Source: Berghia stephanieae (taxonomy: Eukaryota > Mollusca > Gastropoda > Nudibranchia > Aeolidiidae). From it: a stretch of 64,000 bases of DNA. The notes beneath the pieces are model-generated. The model had not been told where the DNA came from. It saw nothing but the letters and a program-made list of their open reading frames with translations, and searched no databases. Numbering within the stretch: position 1 is the stretch's first letter; each line of letters begins with the position of its first letter. This document shows, one piece after another, positions 22,540-34,474 of the stretch. Position numbers and translations under genes: made by a program. The stretch is from positions 95,020,476-95,084,475 of the forward strand of contig CM067445.1 in the NCBI GenBank assembly GCA_034508935.3, given 5' to 3'.

Positions 22540-23469
22540 AAAATGAAAAAGGAGAAAAAAATATGTAAATCAATGATTATGTAATGAGATTGTTGAGGAC
22601 ATTCATTTTGCACTGGAATCAGTTCTATTGATTGCTTTTTGTTGCCATAAAATCTTTATTTATTATTATGGTTGTAGCAAACATTACTCGTATAATTAGT
22701 CTCTATCCTTTAAATTATTTGCATAAAAAATGTCATGCTTTTGAGTGTAGATTATTATCAAATTGGCATTTTATCATTAAATATTTGTAGGGTCTGACTG
22801 GAGAGGGTGAAGATTTATTTCTTGCTTATCAAATGTACTCGGGAAGGTCGCCCTAAATCTGTATGCTTTTCTATACCTCAAATTCCAACAGCTCTAACTG
22901 CAATTATTTGACATCTTTTGTTAGTTTGATGTAAATACATATGAGGTATTATCAGTTAACCTTGCTTAAAAACCGAAAATAGATACCAAACCCCCTCACC
23001 CAAAATATGTATGCTCATGCCCCAAACCCGTAAACGGCTTGCCCTAAACCAGTACAGCATTAAATTAGTCTCCTAATTTTTCAAAATTTCATATTTTTTT
23101 AAATATGATAATGTTGTGGTAGAATTTCATTTATAATTAGTTTTTAAAAATATTTTCTAAAAGACAAAAAAATAAAATAAAAATTGAGCATATATAAAGA
23201 GCATTATCCTAGCCTTTACGTTTGTTGCGGTTATAACTTTTGACGCATTAGCGATTTTCTGTTATTTTTTGCACTGAAAAAAAAAAAAGAATAAATAAAG
23301 ACACCGCTTGGGAATTTTTTAAAAAAAGAAAAAAACAACCTTTTACTTTTAGAAAGAAGTTTATTTTCACTTCCACTTCATTTCGAATTTTTCTGGTTGA
23401 CTTGTTCTAAATATTCAAGTGAGTTGAAAGCTTAAAACTTCTGTCATTTTTGTGGCAACTGACACAGAT
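22540..23469. other. Harbinger interior, AT-rich, no gene seen
   Basis: Homopolymer-rich sequence with no long frames and no recognisable repeat block. Confidence 0.5.
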
Positions 23470-23705
23470 GCTAGATTGTATACTGCTAAACATGCTCAAA
23501 GCTCTGTAAGGGGCTCCAAGCCAATAGCAACACCGCAATATCACAACTTTTCCCCGACAGAGTCATTACTTTTAATGGCCAATTACTCAATAAGGAGCCT
23601 TTTCCAATGACTCGACTTTGAACCACTCAGGGAGGGACTGAATCTTGGGCCTACGGGTCCAAATGCAAGTGTCATACTACAAGATAACAAAGCCCCGACT
23701 TAGTA
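23470..23705 (-). mobile_element. SINE family 1, strongly decayed
   Basis: On the minus strand the order matches family 1: CGACTTTGAACCACTC region, AGTCATTGGAAAAGGCTC, TAATGACTCTGTCGG and TTGGAGCCCCTTACAGAGCT. It is much more diverged than the other copies, so it is an old insertion. Confidence 0.6.
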
Positions 23706-24040
23706 GGGGCAAAGAGGAAGGGTGAAATTTATTGCCTAACCTCCGCACTACACTACATCTATTTATATTGTTTATTGATAAATTATGGGTGCCATGTCGG
23801 CTATTATGATGCTTTAAAATTTTCATTGAACATGCCAACCTGTTTTTTTTTTGGGGTTTTTTTCATTAATTTTCTTTTTTTTTTTTTTTAGAAACCCCGA
23901 GACCGGGTTGTCACCTTGCCTGTTCTTGCCAAGTAGGTAGTAAAAGGGTGGATCAGAGAGCAGAGCAGGGAGATAGGAAGTAGATAAACACGAGGTATAC
24001 AAATACAAAGCAACATTGTGAGTGACAGGGACCTACAATA

Positions 24041-26084
24041 GGCACTTGCAAGAATTTTTCAAAATAGTGGCTATGGGTATTAATTTAGCGTAGAAAAATA
24101 AAGGGGAGTGAAACATTAACTAGAGTGAAAAAAGTATCGCTCTATCTCAACTGGCTAAAAAGTTATGACCGTTTATGTGGAGGAAAATCTCTATATAGCT
24201 TAATAGGAAAAAAATGTGACGAGAGCACAGCATCCCAATGCATAATCAAGTATAATTCAGAAACAGCTTCAGATACAACTTTGAAATTTTTACATGTGGT
24301 AAATCATCTCTGTAGTACATTGCAAACAGAAAATGAATTATTTATTGAGAAAGAAAAGTATAGTTTAGAGCTGAGACAGCTGAAATCAAGGAAAAATAGA
24401 TCACGACATACAAATGAATAATGAATGACCTATTGGAATTTTGGAAAAGTCAATAATAAAATATTTATTCACATGAAGATAAACCAAATACACCACTGAA
24501 TCGGCGTCATTTAGTTGTTGACTTTGAACTTTTCAAAATGAAAATAGACCTCATAAAAGCAAAGATATGGACTGACAAATGTTTGAGGTGGTGTATTAGC
24601 ACAGTCTACAGTCCCTACAGATGCCCAGTGTCAGTGACCGTGTTGTAGCCTATTTTTATTTCATTTCATGATAGACCAAATACACCACTGAATCGGCGTC
24701 ATTTAGTTGTTCACTTTGAACTTTTCATAATGAAAATAGACCTCATAAAAGCAAAGATATGGACTGACAAATGTTTGAGGTGGTGTATTAGCCTACAGTT
24801 AGGCACTTGCAAGAATTTTTCAAAATAGTGATATCGGTATTAATTTAGCGTAGAAAAATAAAGGGGAGTGAAACATTTACTAAAGTGAAAAAATTATCGC
24901 TCTATCTCAACTAGTTAAAAAGTTATGACCTTTTATGTGGTGAAAAATCTCTATAGAAGCTTAATAGGAAAATATGTGACCAAAACACAGCAACCCAATG
25001 GATAATCAAGTATAATTCAGAAACGGCTTCAGATACAACTTTGAAATTTTTACATGTGGTAATTCAACATCTCTGTAATACACTGCAAACAGAAAAATAA
25101 TTATTTATTGAGAGAGAAAGGTAAAATTTAGAGCTGAAACAGCTGAAATCAAGGAAAAATAGATCACGACATGCAAATGAATGACCTATTGGAATTTTGG
25201 AAAAGTCGACAATTAAATATTTATTCACATGTAGATAGACCAAATACACCACTGAATCGGCGTCATTTAGTTGTTGACTTTGAACTTTTCAAAATGAAAA
25301 TAGACCTCATAAAAGCAGAGATATGGACTGATAAATGTTTGAGGTGGTGTATCAGTGTTTTAAAATGATCGAAAATAGGTGATTTTAAAAACTTCCGCTC
25401 CCCCGTTCCCTAAATTGGACAGACGTCCGTCAAAGGATGAAAAACGTCAAAATCAAAACAGTGAAAATCAATCGGAAAAAAAGGAAGAGAATCGTAAATT
25501 ATAAAATGATTGCATGGACATAAAAACGCCAATTAATTGAATAATTTAAAACAAAAATAACTTCCATAAATGGAATATTTTGTAAGATATAAAGATGTAA
25601 AGTTTTGATGTGGATTGACGAAGTTATCTCTCAAACCCAGCAGACGACAGGAAGTGAATCAGTATAAGAAAATGGCAGCTTCGGTAAACAATCGAGGCCA
25701 ATTACTGGTATTTGGGGAGCTCTAACTTTTGAGTGCAAACATATTTTGCTCTGAAATTTTTAGAGAAGCTACTTTAATATGTATCTCAGAAGGACTTTTT
25801 TTTATTAAGAAGGACCATCTCTGGTTTAAAAGTATAAGCGCTTAAACACATATACTCTCTTTACGCAAAGATTTCTCAAAATCATGATATAGGAAGATAA
25901 TAATATTAGCATCATTGTATGCAGAATTTTATGCCCTTTCCAATGATATATAATACATGCCATTTCATTCCACTGAGAAAGAAGAATGAGCATTTTAAAA
26001 TCACTCCTAAATTTTTTCCCTCAAAAACGGAAAAAGAAATCCTCGCCTAATTTCAACTCGCGAGAGCTACTTCTTGCAAGTGCC
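24041..26084. mobile_element. Composite TIR element, ends GGCACTTGCAAGAA, with internal duplications
   Basis: GGCACTTGCAAGAA at 24041 and its inverse ending at 26084 define 2.0 kb, bordered by TA on both sides (24039-24040, 26085-26086). A second left end starts at 24802, and the following 560 bp repeat the first 560 bp. One open segment reading NTPLNRRHLV then DKCLRWCIS occurs three times (about 24480, 24672, 25236). The sequence just outside the right end (ACAGATGCCCAATGTCAGTG) also occurs inside at 24620. It may be a Tc1/mariner-like MITE by the TA, or a hAT type. No transposase is recognised. Confidence 0.65.
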
Positions 26085-26164
26085 TACTACAGTCTACAGT
26101 CCTACAGATGCCCAATGTCAGTGACCGTGCTATAGCCTATTTTTATTTCATTTCATCAGTGACA

Positions 26165-26297
26165 AAGAAAAAATATATGTACTTCTCTTTTTTTCGCACT
26201 GTCACGGAGTGCTGCAATCTCGACATAATTGTATTTTCCAGGAGGGCTGCAGTTTCAGGGTTTGAAAAGTTATAGTTTTTCTCTTGTTGAGCTCCAT
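26165..26297 (-). pseudogene. Harbinger companion gene, N-terminal exon
   Basis: Minus-strand ATG at 26297, reading MELNKRK, and one frame over NYNFSNPETAALLENTIMSR. The wording K+KR..NFS..E...LLe is the usual start of Myb/MADF-like proteins in PIF/Harbinger. A one-base shift separates the start from the rest. It lies just inside the right TIR, the expected place for the second gene. Confidence 0.55.
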
Positions 26298-26543
26298 TTT
26301 CGTCAATGAATTTCAAAAGGAAATAGAATCTAACACAAAACGAAAGCGGATGTAGCGCTGATTAAATCTTTTGCGTTAGAAGAACCCAAACAGCAGCACA
26401 AAATAACCGATAGAGTCAAGGGATAGGTCAGGACTAGGTCAGGACTAGCCACGCCCATTTCTAGGCTAAAGCCCAGCTAGTCCGAGACTAAATAATGCTC
26501 ATTGAATCCGATTTTTTTAGACACTTACTAAGCTTGGGCTAAA

Positions 26544-26609
26544 GACTAGCTAGTCATTTACTAGACTAGTAAATTACTAAAGTTAGTCCGCGTTCATTAG
26601 AACGGGCCC
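26544..26609 (-). repeat. Harbinger right terminal inverted repeat
   Basis: Inverted copy of 5839-5905, ending ...CGTTCATTAGAACGGGCCC. The next base onward (CAGCTGTTAACTGCAG) is identical to sequence inside the gag region of the downstream LTR element at about 35200, so the terminus abuts LTR-element sequence directly. Confidence 0.85.
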
Positions 26610-26643
26610 AGCTGTTAACTGCAGAAGAAGGGAGATTAATGTA

Positions 26644-26976
26644 GTGACTAATGACACAAGAAATAGAAATCAGCCTATACGATGTTACTTTTGTAACAAG
26701 CTAGGACATATCCAAAGGGATTGCCTAAGTTTGAAAAGTGCTCGAAGGGGCAATTGGATGAATTCAAATTCACAAAGTGGCTACAGTAATTATAATCGAC
26801 GTAGAGATTTCAGTAGTAATTTCGATCGGAATAAGGACTGGGATAGGCCGAATCGAGATAACGAATGGGATAAGCCGAATCGACAAAGTTTTCGTGAATT
26901 CAACATAACTTTTAGAACACTTAATACATCAAACACAAAAAACGAGAAAACTCTTCAAAGAACGAAACCGCTTTGA
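26644..26976 (+). pseudogene. Element 1 gag, nucleocapsid end
   Basis: Fossil. A CCHC zinc knuckle (CYFCNKLGHIQRDC) is followed by an Asn/Arg-rich tail with RDNEWDKPNR-type repeats, an RNA-binding nucleocapsid. It corresponds to sequence after a first knuckle (CTICGRQGH) present in element 2. Confidence 0.8.
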
Positions 26977-27039
26977 GGAGACAAAATAATTCTCAATATT
27001 CAGTCTATAGTTTAAATGTTTCAAATAATCCAAATTCAT

Positions 27040-29990
27040 GTCTAATTAAAATACAACAAACACAAATAAGAGCGCTTGTAGATACGGGATCATAACTTAG
27101 TATAATTAATCAGCGAGTTTATAACAGCCTTAAGTATAAAACACCATTAAAAAGAAAACGCATAACATTGTGTTCTGCAAATGGTTCTAATCTAAATGTT
27201 TTAGGTGAAGTAGAATTAGATTTTAAAATAGCTGGCATTAGGTTAAAACACAGCTTTATTGTAGTTTCAGATTTGAATAGGAGTATAATCCTTGGTAGGG
27301 ATATTTTAGTTAAAAATGGTGTTAGATTATATTTTGATCTATGGAAAATGAGAATACAGAATGCCTATGTCTTGTTAGAAAATGATATTCACGTGTCAGC
27401 AGTATCTCGTTTAACAAAAACCATAGAGATAAAACCGAAAACTGTGTATCTAGTAGAGGCAAGGATAAAGAAAAATCCATATTTTAATGAGGAGAAAAGT
27501 TATGAAATTATAGAGTTAGACAGGGGATTTATAAGTGAACAGCCAGAAATTAAAATAAGCTCATCAATAATTAGATTGAATAAAAAACGAACATTTCCTC
27601 TACAGCTAATAAATCTATCAAATAAATATGTTTGGTTGAAAAGAGGTTGTATCATTGGAAGAATACAAGAGGCGAGCGTGGTTAACGCTATTGATTGTCC
27701 TCGATTAAACCCAAAAACCGAAGTTAAGTCGGATGAGGAATTCATCAAACAAATTATAGTGAATGATGAATGTAAGAAGCCAGTGACAGAGGTAATTCTT
27801 AGAAATAAAAATGTATTTGCGTTTGATGATGCAGATTTACAATGTACTGATCTATTAGAAGCCGACATAGATACAGGTAACCATGACCCCATTAACCTGC
27901 GCCCGTATAGAATACCGTTATCACAGAGAGAAAATGTTAGTGACACAAAAGATGAAATATTGAGTGCTGGAATTATCAGGCCAAGTTTTAGCCCATGGAA
28001 TTTCCGGTAGTTCTTGTAGAAAAGAAAGGAGATGGTTTGGGTAATAAACCAAAACCACGCATGTGCATTGATTTTAGGGCATTGAATAAAATAGTGAGAA
28101 TAAAAAGTTATCCCATTCCACTGATTGATGATATAATTGGTAATTTAAAAGATAGTCAGTATTTTTCCTTATTTGATTTAAAATATGGATTTCATCAAAT
28201 TTCAATGTGTGAAAGTTCCATTCCGCAAACCTCATTTTCATGTTTTAAAGGTAAATATGAGTTTAACGTTTTACCATTTGGCTTAAAGAACGCACCTTCC
28301 ATATTTCAACGTATGATAAATAAGTTGTTGATAGGGTATGAACATTTTACAACAGCTTATATAGATGACATATTGATTCATACAAAATCAACACTGGAAG
28401 ATCATTTATGCCATATCCAATTAGTGTTTGATCGGCTTTTACAACATAATTTGAGACTGAAATTATCCAAATGTAGTTTTGCACAATCAGAGACAAAGTA
28501 TTTAGGCTTTATAATAAACACCAAGGGAGTTAAACCTGATACTGAAAAGGTAAACGCGATTAAATCGTTGAAACCTCCAGCGAGTGTAAAACAAGCATGC
28601 AGTTTTTTAGGTCTGACAAGTTGGTAAAGACGTTTCATTCCAAATTTTGCTAAAATAGCCGAGCCGATCATCTCGTTGACAAAGAAATATGCACGTTTTA
28701 ATTGGGATGAAAAGTGCCAAAGAGCATTTGATTATATGAAGGATAGTTTAACTGTGGTTCCATTGCTCGCGTACCCTGATCCAAACAAGCCTTACATTTT
28801 GTATACTGATAGTTCAGATACATGTGTAGGTGCAGTTCTAGTACAAAGTTGTGAAGTTGAAAAAGAGTATATACAAGGCATTTCCAGTGAAAAACCAATA
28901 TACTTATTAAGTCATAAAATGTCGCAGTCACAAAAAAAGTCATATTCAACTTCAGAGAAAGAAGCTTTTGCGATTCATTATGCCCTGAATAAATTACATT
29001 ATTATTTATATAATGCGAAATTTATAATAAAAACAGACCACCAGCCTTTAAAATATTTGTTTAGTGCGGAACAGAAAAATAGAAGAATTCAAGCCTGGGC
29101 GTTAACTATAAACTCTTATGACTGTGAAATAGAATATTTGAAAGGATCAGAAAATGCATGTGCCGATTTGTTATCTCGATCGCCGCCAGAAAATGAAGAT
29201 ACCACTGTTGAGATCGCAACTTTAAATTCAAATAAATTTAATCCTGAGGAATATATAAATGTCAAAAGTTCAAGAGGAACCCGACTTTGATATAAAAGAT
29301 GAACAACAGAAGGATTCGGATATAGTAGAAATAAAGTCAAAATTAACAGACGGAACAGCTGACAAATCGTTATATAATAAATTCATGGTTGATGACATTC
29401 TATATTATATTTCACAAGTAGATGAGGATCCAATATTAAGACTGTATGTGCCAAAGCACTTAAAGCAACATGTGATTAATCAGTATCATCATTCTAATGG
29501 ACATATGTCAGTAGGAGAAATGTTCGATGCGATAAAATTAAAATATTATTGGCCAAATTTATATAAGGAGTTACATGACATTCTAGGAGAACGTGTTACA
29601 TGTAAGGTAAGAAATATGAAACAACAGAAAGCACCGATACAAGATACAGATATCCCACCTTATCCTATGGCAAGTGTCTCTTTAGATTTATCAGGAAATA
29701 GATATATTGTAACTTTTATAGACAAATATTCAGGCTGGCCAGAGGCATTTCCAGTGCCAGATAAGACGGCTGACAGTATCATAAACCTTTTGCTAGAAGA
29801 AATAATACCTAGACATTCTTGCTTATCATCTATTACTACAGACAACGGACGAGAGTTTGATAATAATCTTAAAAGAAACTCTTGAATATTTAGATATTGT
29901 TCATATTAAAACAAGTTTCTATCACCCCGAAGCAAATAGTAAAGTTGAAAGTCATAGGACTATGCATGACCTATTAGCAAAAAAAAATGC
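27040..29990 (+). pseudogene. Element 1 pol (protease, RT, RNase H, integrase)
   Basis: Fossil pol. The protease region has VDTGS near 27080 and ends in an IILGRDIL motif near 27290. Reverse transcriptase about 27870-28620, with FSLFDLKYGFHQ, LPFGLKNAP and the catalytic YIDDILIHT. RNase H about 28690-29190 (LYTDSSDTCVG, SEKEAFAIHYAL, KTDHQPLKYL, ending in ADLLSRSPP). Integrase about 29400-29990, with an HHCC-like head, SLDLSG, TFIDKYSGWPEAF and TTDNGREF. Sequence wording is Ty3/Gypsy. It is broken in several places. Confidence 0.9.
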
Positions 29991-30419
29991 AGGAAAATAT
30001 TGACACATGGGATATACACTTGAATAATATATTGCTAGCAATACGCACTAATGTTTCGAAAACCACAAAAATGTCTCCATTTTTTTTGGTTATATCATAG
30101 AGACCCAGTACTCCCTTTAGACAATGTGTTAAAACCCAGAAGAAAATATGAAGGTGAGGAATTCCATAAAATCGCTTTAGAAAATCAAACACTGCACGTT
30201 TATGACACTTGTAAAGAACACGAAAGAAGCGAGGCGTAAACAAAATACAGCCATAAATAAAAACAGAAAGGAAGTAACACTTTAAGTAGGAGATCCTGCA
30301 TATTATCGAAATCATGCTAAATCCAACAAACTAGAAAATAATTGGCTTATCCATCATATCATAGTTAAACAAACAACACCAGTATCCTTTTTGATAAAAA
30401 ATCAATTAACTAACAGGAT

Positions 30420-30850
30420 AATAAAAGCGCATGCAAATGATCTTAGATTAGCAAATCTTGAATGGCAAATAAAGCCACAACAAGGACGAGTATTACGTAA
30501 AGCAGCACTTGCAGAATCACCACCTGAGGATAGTGATAACGAAAGTAGTGATTCAGACAGTAGTCAAAACACTATCATTTATTATAATGAGAGAACTGGT
30601 ATCTCAAGATTAAACGAACCAAATGCAAATTTTGTGAATAATGAAAGTGAAAATTTGATTGATAATGAAGAGGAAAATCTAGCTGACAAGGAAGAAATAA
30701 TGGATTATGAATCCAACCAACCTACCACTATGATAGGTACATCAGCACAAGAAGATAGTATTATGAAAACGTTGAATAAACGTAAAATCTTAGAAGACTC
30801 AGATCAATCTGAAGATGGCATTCCTTTGTTTGAGTTACAAAAAACGACTT
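30420..30850 (+). pseudogene. Element 1 acidic linker open stretch
   Basis: Fossil. The open stretch after integrase begins like an integrase C-terminal tail and becomes Ser/Asp/Glu/Asn-rich (DSDNESSDSDSSQNTI, NEEENLADKEEIMDY). A near-identical acidic part recurs at 35293-35746 in element 2. Function unknown. Confidence 0.5.
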
Positions 30851-31399
30851 AGAACAAAAGCTTATAAAAACACAAGGAGCAGAAAAAATGTTCATGGAAT
30901 CCAATGTAAAAATAGACCAATTACTAATTCGACTCGCAATTTCGATGATAATTGTAAAGTTATCAAGACTGTATTGTCAATTATATAAGAAACTGCGAAT
31001 TATGATCAGACTGTATTGTCAAATGTATAAGAGACTGAATATGTATTTAAAAAAAACGGTTTCAAAGTAAGTGAATATAAAAATAATACCGGTTTATAAA
31101 ATTAAGACTGAAAAGTCAGACAGCTGATAATGATTGTGACACAAGCGGTTAGCTTGTAAAGTATCAGTAAAAAAAATATACGAGAAGATTAAAAAAAAAA
31201 AAAAGGAAACCGATCGGAGGAGAAGAATATTGACTAAGTACACAAAAGAATCAATATTGTGATCTTGTATATTATAATTTATAATTGTACAGTATTATGC
31301 TGCCTCTACAAATAATGTTTATGAAGTTAATATTATGTACTACCGATAACCTTGAGTTATGAATGGTGTGATTTAAGTTGATGTTTGTACTTGTCCACA

Positions 31400-32690
31400 G
31401 GTGGGGCACGAACCAACCAATCGGTATTCATTACCCTTTACCTTTCCCTGTTTCTAACCAAAGCTATTGTGGTCAAAGAAAATGTTGTGTTTGACAAAGT
31501 AAAGGAAATCAGTTCCTCACGAAGTTCGTGGATCATAACGTTGGTCCTAAGTCTACAACCATATGAAGATTTAATTAACGATTTCTCTGAGAAGGCGTCA
31601 CAGCTAGAAAAATTAGTTTTCGGGGCAATAAAAAGTGACGTAGGAAGGATGCAACTACAATATCGGTTTCATTTTGAATTTATTAAACACGAATAGTTTT
31701 CAAAATTACAAATCTCTAAATCAAAGGAACAAACGAGCATTGCTTCCCTTTGTAGGTAAGGCAATGAGCTTTTTATTTGGGACTACGAGTGAAAGTGATT
31801 TAAGGAATATTCGGAAGGCAATGAAAAAATTAAAACAAAATAAAATGAAATTCAGCATATTGTTAAAGAAAGTTTGTCTTTCATTAACATGTCACATGCT
31901 GAAATAGTTGAAAATAGAATAAGAATTAATAAAATAAATGTTGGACTTGCTAGATTATATAAACAAGTGAATCAAGGCTACAGTGCATTAAAAAAACGAT
32001 TTTGAAGGTTTCAAAAGCTTTGTGAGTGTCTATATACAATTAGACAAAATTGCTAATGACATTCGTGAAATGATGTTAGAAACATTAGCACGTTTAGAAA
32101 ATCTGCAATTACAGATTGATGTGGTGTCGATGGGAATATTATCTCCATCAGTGTTTCCACCAAGTCTACTGATAAGTATGTTAGTGGAAATAAATGGAAA
32201 ATTATCTCCATCTGTGTTTCCACCAAGTCTACTGATAAGTATGTTAGTGGAAATAAATGGAAAATTATCTCCATCAGTGTTTCCACCAAGTCTACTGATA
32301 AGTATGTTAGTGGAAATAAAATCTAATTTGCCATTATCATTAACGTTGCCAATAGATCCGTCGTCTCAATTATGGAATTATTACAAAATATTGTCATGTT
32401 CAACAACCTTTGAAGACAATAATCTTTTGATTATGATTTCTGTACCTCTAGTAAATAATGGAAGAAAAATGGAAATCTTTGCGGTCCATAATTTACCAAT
32501 CCCAAATCTTAATATGTTGTCACAAGACATGAACACTTATCAATATAATTCTAAGTTTATGGTTGCAAAATATAAACTAGAAGCTGGTGCTATTGCGAAA
32601 AATAAAGAGAAAACTAAATACGTTTTGTTGTCTAAACATGAAGCAGACACGTGTGCTAGCTTATGCAAGAAATTTACTCAGGAGTTTTGA
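31400..32690 (+). pseudogene. Element 1 env, baculovirus F/errantivirus-like fusion protein
   Basis: Fossil envelope gene. It is preceded by a splice-acceptor-like stretch (TTTGTACTTGTCCACAG), in line with the spliced env mRNA known for errantiviruses. A hydrophobic signal-like segment lies near the start. The middle has a furin-type site RNKR followed by ALLPFVGKAMSFLFGTTSES and DLRNIRKAM, the fusion-peptide and heptad region of F-like proteins. A later part includes three 21-residue repeats (LSPSVFPPSLLISMLVE). Frames are broken. The F-like assignment rests on the cleavage/fusion motif. Confidence 0.8.
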
Positions 32691-32739
32691 TAAAAACATG
32701 ATCATAAAACACGGTAGATATTAGAAAAAACCATGGGGG

Positions 32740-33282
32740 TAGCTGCAGGAGATTGCATTTATGCTCCATTTATGCTCGGTTGTGTCCACAAAACACGGTC
32801 GTCGCAACTCAGGGGATACTCAGGGGATACGTATAAAACTTAGGGGATACGTTAAAAAACTCAGCGGATATCAGTAACAGCATAAGAGGCGGGGTTTGAT
32901 AGTAATGTTCGAGAAAATTCTTGTTATTTTTAACATACAAGTTGAACATGATTCGCTATTACTTGAAAGAGGCAGGTTTTGAATATTAATTTGGGATGTC
33001 AAAAATGAGTAGGAATGGCCAAAAAGAATTGTGGGATAGTTTACGATAGGGTTCAAAACAGGGTGTTTCTATTCTATATGTCAATCTTTTATTCTGCATT
33101 TGAAATGAGCTGCATGTTTTAACTTTGGTACTCACCACCATTGACTGCATATTTTTGGACTTAGCATTATTTTTGCTAAAATAAAGAAATTGTATCGATG
33201 ATGGGAGTTACATATTTTTAAGAACAAATAAAACCACTAAATGTAGATCATTAGCCTTTATGTATGTGTGCACTACGCCACA
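32740..33282 (+). repeat. Shared central LTR of the tandem env-bearing elements
   Basis: The right end is set by comparison: copies at 33282 and 38228 are alike up to ...CACTACGCCACA and diverge after it. A primer-binding-type site (TTTGGTGCCGTGACAC) follows 15 bases later at about 33298. The left end cannot be fixed because no upstream LTR is in the window; candidates lie between about 32740 and 32890. It serves as 3' LTR of element 1 and 5' LTR of element 2. Confidence 0.75.
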
Positions 33283-33297
33283 TAATATATATCTTAT

Positions 33298-33316
33298 TTG
33301 GTGCCGTGACACTAGG
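33298..33316 (+). promoter_or_regulatory. Primer-binding site of element 2
   Basis: TTTGGTGCCGTGACAC just downstream of the LTR. The large LTR element at 45892-52927 has the near-identical TTTGGTGTCGTGACTC in the same relative place (about 13 bases after its LTR), suggesting use of the same tRNA primer. Confidence 0.7.
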
Positions 33317-33438
33317 ATGTGTTCTTGTGAAGATGTTTTAAATTAACGAAATTGGCTAAAATTTTGAATAATTTTATATTAGTATAATGAAACCAGAACA
33401 ACTGCTGCAATTAAAGATAATAAGGTAAAATCAATTAA

Positions 33439-33810
33439 GATAAAAAAAATTATAAAGGTATAGGTTATGCTGAAAATTTAGACGAGGATTATATTTTTGT
33501 ATTTGAGGGAATTTGGGAGTTATCATTTGAAGCTAAGTCAGGAGTTATAGGAGTAGGAGACAAAGTTTTTATTCCTGGGGAAAACATAATAGAAGTAGGC
33601 ACTTTTAAAGAAATAATTGGAGGGATAGAAGTCACCGAATTAAGTCAAATAGAAATTGAAGGAATTGTTATTAAGGAGGTTAAAATTGACCGTGTATATC
33701 ATGATGAAGTGGGGCCTAGTGAAGAAAGGGGTAAATTAAAAATAGAATTAGATGTGGATGTTTCTGTTCTCGAGGAAATAGAAACCAATATGATTTGTAG
33801 GAGGGTTTAG
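33439..33810 (+). other. Accessory open stretch A in element 2 leader
   Basis: About 123 codons open without an ATG near the start, in a fossil element. The translation is rich in I, V, E and G (GIGYAENLDEDYIFVFEGIW; VGVGDKVF-like pieces) and looks like beta-strand protein. No cysteine pairs and no family recognised. Its place between LTR and gag is unusual for Ty3/Gypsy elements. Confidence 0.45.
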
Positions 33811-33835
33811 CGATTATGTTATTTGGTAACAAGAA

Positions 33836-34111
33836 ATGGCACAATTTTTAGAATTTTTAACAATTAGATGCCCGGGTTGCAATAAAGTTTTTGGGGAAGC
33901 TGAGTATTAATCAAAAGATATATTTTTTTTTCATTTTAGTGATACTCGAGGAACCGTAATTATTGATGATATAAGTGATATTAAACTAGGGCAACATGTT
34001 ATAGATGAAACGAGCAAGACGGTGTCCATTCATTGCGATACAGGTTTATGTGATGTTGAAATAGGTTATTATTATTTAGCTTTAAATTTAGAGGAATTAA
34101 GAGGCATTTGA
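33836..34111 (+). other. Accessory region B in element 2 leader, two cysteine-bearing open stretches
   Basis: A short ATG-started stretch (33836-33910) holds CPGCNKVF. A second open stretch (33941-34111) holds HCDTGLCDVEIGYYY. Paired cysteines suggest zinc binding. The wording near the second pair (HC..C....IGY) resembles that of stretch C. Part of a fossil element; function unknown. Confidence 0.4.
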
Positions 34112-34204
34112 TGGAAAGTATTTAATATACAGCGAGTGTATTGAAAGAATATTGGTAAGAGATAATGAAAAATAAATAAATAATTAACAACAAAGAAAAG
34201 AATA

Positions 34205-34474
34205 ATGTCAGAAATGAAAACTATAATAGTATGTGATTATTGTAGAGAAATTCTGGATGTTAGAGAACCTTTATATTGGCGTAATAAATTTGATAGTGTT
34301 GATAAAATAATAGCAGTAAGGGATACTACTGAAGACAGAAAATTAGTACATTGTATCAAATGTTTAATAATAATTGGTTATTGTCGTAGAAACGTTTACA
34401 CCATATATAAGCGTAATATATCTGTTTCCTCCAAGTTATCTAAAGTTATTTCGAAACACGGTGTCCGAAGGTAA
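34205..34474 (+). CDS. Accessory ORF C in element 2 leader, CxxC...CxxC zinc-binding-like protein, 89 aa
   Basis: ATG-started 89-codon frame between the LTR and gag of a fossil env-bearing element. Cysteine pairs are at residues 10/13 (CDYC) and 50/53 (CIKC), the second followed by LIIIGY, and the C-terminal third is basic. CxxC, about 36 residues, CxxC, then GY is the spacing style of the Yippee/Mis18 beta-tent fold, but that match is my inference from pattern only. Stretch B nearby has a similar layout, so they may be diverged duplicates. No such gene is standard in Ty3/Gypsy elements. It could bind RNA, DNA or a host protein; nothing in the sequence decides. Confidence 0.5.
   Translation: MSEMKTIIVCDYCREILDVREPLYWRNKFDSVDKIIAVRDTTEDRKLVHCIKCLIIIGYCRRNVYTIYKRNISVSSKLSKVISKHGVRR

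Larger units (their letters stand above)
26610..33282 (+). mobile_element. Env-bearing Ty3/Gypsy (errantivirus-like) element 1, 5'-truncated fossil
   Basis: Begins directly at the Harbinger right end, inside gag, so the 5' LTR and most of gag are missing. Parts in order: gag zinc knuckle, protease, reverse transcriptase, RNase H, integrase, an acidic linker region, env, and an LTR ending at 33282. Integrase after RNase H is Ty3/Gypsy order; env resembles the baculovirus F-like envelope of insect errantiviruses. About 99% identity with the second copy where they overlap implies recent origin, but the coding parts carry roughly half a dozen or more breaks, so it is dead. Confidence 0.85.

Noticed and set aside
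24125-24421. 98-codon frame as an independent host gene
   Set aside because: Lies wholly in the duplicated part of a TIR element; the second copy of the same DNA does not preserve the frame.
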